From NCBI RefSeq assembly GCF_016464625.1, contig NZ_JAEAGO010000005.1, forward strand, positions 124,001 to 188,000: a stretch of 64,000 bases of DNA, in the 5' to 3' direction. The notes under the pieces were generated by a model. It saw nothing but the letters and a program-made list of their open reading frames with translations, had not been told where the DNA came from and searched no databases. A program made the position numbers and the translations under genes. The stretch is from Penaeicola halotolerans (GTDB lineage Bacteria > Bacteroidota > Bacteroidia > Cytophagales > Cyclobacteriaceae). This document shows positions 61,101 through 64,000 of the stretch, piece by piece. Each line of letters starts with the position of its first letter. Positions within the stretch are counted from its first letter, which is position 1.

Positions 61101-64000
61101 GTTGTAAACCTGCAACTCAGTACTCCGCTAACTCCTGAAGTCACATACAGATTAGGAGTGATCAATGTCTCTGACCTTTCGGGGAATATCATGGAGCGTA
61201 CAATCAACACCGACTTTGTCTATGATCAACAAGCGCCATTTTTGCAAGACTTACGCTATCTCAGTCCTTTCAGTCTTGAATTAATATTTTCAGAGCCTAT
61301 AGACAGTCTATCATCTTTAGAGAGCAATTTCAGATTGATGGAATCCATCTTTCCAAAGTCCACCTTACACGCTACAACACAAGATGTCCTGACACTCACT
61401 TATGAGGAAATGATACCAGAGGGAGAAGCAATTAAGCTAGAGATTTTTTATCTCAGCGACCTTAAAGGAAATGTCAATTCAGACACCATTATTGTTTCAC
61501 TGGATACGCAACAATTGAGGATAGGAAGTATCACTCCACTATCTGACAGAGAACTCCTAGTAGGTTATTCAAAAAATATCAATCCCATAGATGCTACGAT
61601 CCTATCTAAATTCAACAATAATGAAGCTACCGCTGAAAGTGCTGATCTAGTCAATCCGCATACAATTCTCTTAACTTTTAGCGAAGCATTTGATTCAATT
61701 TCAAACACCCTACAGATACAAGAAATAAGAGCCGCAGGTTCTGAGGAGCTTTATTCATTTACACAGCCTTTTATTTACCAATCAGCTATTCAATCTGTGA
61801 CAGTAGAAAATGGGCGGACTTTAAATATCACCTTTAGAGAGGCGCTAGCAGATGCTCGTACAACTTTGACTGGTCGACTACAGGTGGAAGAATTTCCTGA
61901 GCCAATTAGTATCGTCTATCCTACCAATCAGCAAAATATTGTACAAATCTCTTTTGATCAAGCCTTCACAGAGGGGCTGACCTATACGTTGCGAAGTGAT
62001 ACTTTGAGGACACAAAACGGAGCATTACTTCCTAGAGGGTTCGCTTTCTTTACCTATGACCTCAGCCCTCCGATATTAGATGCCATCACCTTTCCAGCGG
62101 ATAATCAACTCCTTCTACACTTCAATGAAGCCCTGGATAGAAATGCTGCGCTAGCTACTAACCATTATTTACTCGATGATCTGCTAAATCCACAACAAGT
62201 CATACTATCAGCAGAAAATGAAGTACTGCTAACTTTCGCTGAAGCACTGACTGATGGCAATACACATACGCTAACTGTCACTCGGGTGGCAGACTTAGTG
62301 GGCAATAGAATAGTCTCTCAAGTGTTTACATTTAACTTTGAGGCACCCTATATCGCCAAGTATAAGGATATCGTGATCAATGAACTCATGGCTGCTCCAA
62401 GGCCTGAGCGAAATCTCCCCAATACTGAATATGTGGAGCTTTATAATACTAGTAGCCAAACGATCAAGCTTGGAGGCTATAGACTAGCCAATGCCTCCAC
62501 TTCTACACTTTTGCCTGCCTTTGATCTAGCGCCAGATGCCTATGTGATCCTCGCTCCCAATAGTGGTGCAAATGCCTTACGTAACTATGGTGATGTGTTG
62601 GGCTTGAGCTCATGGCCTACACTCAGAAATAATGAGGATGAAGTGTATTTATATAATTTGCAAAATGACTTGATCGATAGCGTCTACTATAATCAAAGCA
62701 CCTATCAAAGTACTCCCAAAGCTGGCTCAGGCTATAGTTTAGAACTCATCAATCCTTTTACTCGATGTGGTGATCAAAGCAACTGGATCGCCTCTACTGA
62801 TAGCAATGGTGGAACTCCTGGCAAAATCAATAGCGTCTTTGATGATACGCCTGATCTCACAGGCCCAAGACTGGAAGCGGTAGAAGTCATCTCCCCTACT
62901 CAACTATTGGTGATCTATAATGAAAAAATGTCTCAAAGCGCCAGTTCATTCGCCAATTATCAATTCAGTCCAAGCATATCCGTTCAAAGCATTCAAGCTA
63001 CAGACCAACGAGCTCAAGAATTTGTGATTTTTCTGTCTGAACCATTACTAGTTAATGAAAACTATACGCTGACAGTAAATGCCCTAGCAGACTGTAGTGG
63101 TAATTTGATTCAAGATAGCTTCAGACAACAATCCTTCATACTCCCAGATCAAGCTGAGCTCGGTGACATCCTACTCAGCGAAGTACTCTTCAATGCTGGT
63201 CCTGGTGGTGTCAAATTCGTTGAGCTTTACAATACCTCCGATAAATTTATCAACCTTCAAAACTGGCAACTAGCAAATCTAGCAGGTGAAGAGATTGGGA
63301 ATTTGAGAAACATTAGCCAAAACTCGCTTATCATTGCTCCAGGCCAGTATTTGGCAATTACGACTGATGCCACTATTCTCAAATCACGCTATCCAAAAGG
63401 CGAAGAGGAGAATTTCATTACCATTCCTAGTTTGCCAAGCTACCCAATCGGTGGTGGCTCAGTGATACTTTTGGATCCTCAAGGTGAGCAGCAACAAAGA
63501 TTGGACTATGCTGCTGATATGCATTCTCCACTGCTACAAGATGTGAGAGGTGTATCGCTAGAGCGTATAAGTTTTACTAGTGATGAAAACGACCCTCAAA
63601 TCTGGAAGTCAGCTGGTAGCTCGGAGAATTTTGCTACTCCAGGTTATGCTAACTCGCAAGCAAGGCCTGAAAATAGTCTAGAGGCACTACTCAGCATAGA
63701 GCCTAAAGTATTTGCACCAGATGATCCTGGCACACAAAACTTCACTTCTATCAACTATAACTTCACGAACACAGGAAATATTGGTTCAGTCTCTGTTTAC
63801 AGCCCTTCTGGCGCACTTGTCAAAACCATCGCACGAAATGAATTGATGAGCCTGAGAGGGTTTTTCACTTGGGATGGCACAGATGACAGTGGCCGCAAAG
63901 CAAAAGCAGGGTACTACATCGTCTATGTGGAAGTATTCAATCCAAGTGATGGCAGTACACGACAAATCAAAAAGACAGTAGTAGTCGCTTCTCGATTGCG
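58155..64000 (+). CDS. Giant exported protein with Ig-like repeats and lamin-tail domains (partial at right edge)
   Basis: An uninterrupted frame runs from the ATG at 58155 to the window edge (1948 codons, no stop). The product starts with a signal peptide ending TSFAQ (about residue 23), then a beta-rich N-terminal domain (about 24-195). SbsA/Big-like Ig repeats of about 100 residues follow, with D/S-P-P/x and LTFSE/VVFNK-type strands; roughly a dozen copies fill about 196-480, 650-1400 and 1565-1665. Three lamin-tail domains sit at about 485-645, 1405-1560 and 1668-1835 (each with ISE or NEL then EFVELYN or EYVELYN). A FlgD-like Ig domain is at about 1850-1945. The ending KKTVVVASRL suggests the stop is just outside. 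It is a surface adhesin or structural protein; function unknown. Confidence 0.92.
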   Translation, partial: MMKACKSFIYFLLFFNYLTSFAQINSYPYTQTFEDTFITGDSINFLPSWWGNTVGTSNRIFRAANEGREGSAALAAQTIGTFNANIQISTDLSSLVIPRVTFWAKTNQNGTATSTRGVIVTASIWVDGVEVSNQLIGDATVFPNANTPYSQYEINLPPEAMGSPDVMISLLIEYGDGTGSAARFFMDDFTIDDAFEPLAITKIQVLSENSLAVVFNKAITETSASNPANYTFTDGVSCDLATWFVDRPDSVILQTSGFAFQTYDLSISDIEAQDGEILTSMLNGSFELQELLIENVEQVDKTTIEITFNQEIDPISGSDNTNYQVDEVGNPNSVTVSGNQATLTFLQEFDSYVNYTLIVSNIENFGGYTQLTSVNNFELFYVDPLAVVSAQTLSHTEVSVTFDQALEESTATNLTHFFINQTIGNPSAISWSTDTPNRVILQLAKPLRNNDYQLTINAVSGVYENPIPTDTSIDFSFVQNVSSQDLMISEFLPDPNPKGLIPPNPVLPTAANDEFVELYNHSEQNINIGGFLLNGREIEDFLMPAKSYVIIVAESKREVFEVFGAVAVVPTFAALTNTAGTITLDTDVGERLESITYDTSWYQDAEKSNGGWSIERINPTLICSTVTNWRASEAAEGATPGQINSVFDDSPNLTAPTISSVLADTDQGLKITFSEPMDLNSLQAASYQVASQAAQLDSVSQTIIILQLTQNMLDGEHYLIEITGATDCQGNVLTETFDFLYDTSPPQLIDIRYLENNRLLLSFDEVLLSSSATNRLNYRVNAEAAAEAEISSPQTISLQLANLLVLDSAYTLSINGLSDLQNNVIFDTLRREFLYESAIDSVWVTTSNQLTVRFKEATSARSEQNSQYSLGSQSPIAVSNVGSNYDQYLLTFEQSFSQNSNLLLRVDSTFSQSQILLQTPAYPFSYDTRAPSINAVTAIDAETIEVIFSEPVNAERAEAVNNYTINNGIGNPIQAIQKADKSVVNLQLSTPLTPEVTYRLGVINVSDLSGNIMERTINTDFVYDQQAPFLQDLRYLSPFSLELIFSEPIDSLSSLESNFRLMESIFPKSTLHATTQDVLTLTYEEMIPEGEAIKLEIFYLSDLKGNVNSDTIIVSLDTQQLRIGSITPLSDRELLVGYSKNINPIDATILSKFNNNEATAESADLVNPHTILLTFSEAFDSISNTLQIQEIRAAGSEELYSFTQPFIYQSAIQSVTVENGRTLNITFREALADARTTLTGRLQVEEFPEPISIVYPTNQQNIVQISFDQAFTEGLTYTLRSDTLRTQNGALLPRGFAFFTYDLSPPILDAITFPADNQLLLHFNEALDRNAALATNHYLLDDLLNPQQVILSAENEVLLTFAEALTDGNTHTLTVTRVADLVGNRIVSQVFTFNFEAPYIAKYKDIVINELMAAPRPERNLPNTEYVELYNTSSQTIKLGGYRLANASTSTLLPAFDLAPDAYVILAPNSGANALRNYGDVLGLSSWPTLRNNEDEVYLYNLQNDLIDSVYYNQSTYQSTPKAGSGYSLELINPFTRCGDQSNWIASTDSNGGTPGKINSVFDDTPDLTGPRLEAVEVISPTQLLVIYNEKMSQSASSFANYQFSPSISVQSIQATDQRAQEFVIFLSEPLLVNENYTLTVNALADCSGNLIQDSFRQQSFILPDQAELGDILLSEVLFNAGPGGVKFVELYNTSDKFINLQNWQLANLAGEEIGNLRNISQNSLIIAPGQYLAITTDATILKSRYPKGEEENFITIPSLPSYPIGGGSVILLDPQGEQQQRLDYAADMHSPLLQDVRGVSLERISFTSDENDPQIWKSAGSSENFATPGYANSQARPENSLEALLSIEPKVFAPDDPGTQNFTSINYNFTNTGNIGSVSVYSPSGALVKTIARNELMSLRGFFTWDGTDDSGRKAKAGYYIVYVEVFNPSDGSTRQIKKTVVVASRL

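Noticed and set aside
60903-61115. Minus-strand frames inside the giant surface protein
   Set aside because: Shadow frames; the plus frame from 58155 is continuous with clear domain repeats.
1-64000. tRNA, rRNA, CRISPR arrays, insertion sequences or prophage genes
   Set aside because: I scanned the intergenic gaps (all below 300 bases) and saw no cloverleaf, repeat-spacer pattern, transposase or phage protein; a computed scan with tRNAscan-SE and Infernal would be needed to be certain.

Overview
The window is a gene-dense stretch of a Bacteroidota chromosome, most likely from a free-living Cytophagales-type bacterium. The evidence: gene order porG-uppS-bamA-ompH-ompH, type IX secretion (T9SS) proteins, a TonB receptor of the SusC/CarO-plug style, many lipoproteins with short lipoboxes, signal peptides ending in A-Q, promoters of the TTTG / TAnnTTTG type, few Shine-Dalgarno sequences, and moderate-to-low GC. 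There is no phage, IS element, CRISPR array, rRNA or tRNA gene. Nearly all of it is core genome.

Layout. 1-7183: tail of an unknown gene, purH, then the rod-shape operon mreB-mreC-mreD-PBP2-rodA. 7180-12039: a conserved unknown protein on the minus strand, then ferredoxin, thymidine kinase, a PorZ-like propeller protein and recO. 12114-17488: a cluster of four beta-propeller-type lipoproteins of unknown function (two related families, one tandemly duplicated) and an Ig-like membrane-anchored protein. 17581-19755: a 2-oxoglutarate/Fe(II) oxygenase and a chromate-type transporter. 19739-29998 (minus): LD-carboxypeptidase, two Skp/OmpH chaperones, BamA, UppS, PorG, NAD kinase, a CBS protein, an alpha/beta hydrolase, a glutamine amidotransferase, CvpA-like and YqeY-like proteins. 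30113-33650 (plus): pdxJ, hydrolase, RsmI-like methyltransferase, metK. 33751-36471 (minus): hpf, xerC/D, rpsU, acyl-CoA dehydrogenase. 36758-43091: galE, DPP IV, thioredoxin, hydrolase, dxs. 43267-45541: scpA, a multi-pass membrane protein, a YdeI-like protein. 45668-50767 (minus): a TonB-dependent receptor under a TPP riboswitch, a glutaminyl-cyclase-like M28 lipoprotein, cysS. 50965-55894: rimP-nusA-infB with a leader hairpin, and a small membrane protein. 55871-58109 (minus): a PG_1098-type methyltransferase and asd. 58155 to the right edge: a giant, incomplete surface protein (at least 1948 residues) with Ig-like repeats and three lamin-tail domains.

How it fits together. The strongest theme is envelope biogenesis: peptidoglycan elongation (Mre/PBP2/RodA, LdcA, UppS), outer-membrane assembly (BamA, two Skp), T9SS parts (PorG, PorZ-like), a periplasmic glutaminyl cyclase candidate, and exported cargo (DPP IV, lipoproteins, the giant protein). 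A second theme is vitamin and cofactor supply: the riboswitch-controlled receptor is probably a thiamin importer, and dxs, a TPP enzyme that also makes a precursor for thiamin and (with pdxJ) PLP, lies nearby. I do not see a clearly new multi-gene defence or metabolic system. The best candidates for undescribed biology are the lipoprotein-propeller cluster, the giant lamin-tail protein, the rimP-nusA leader hairpin and several conserved proteins of unknown function.
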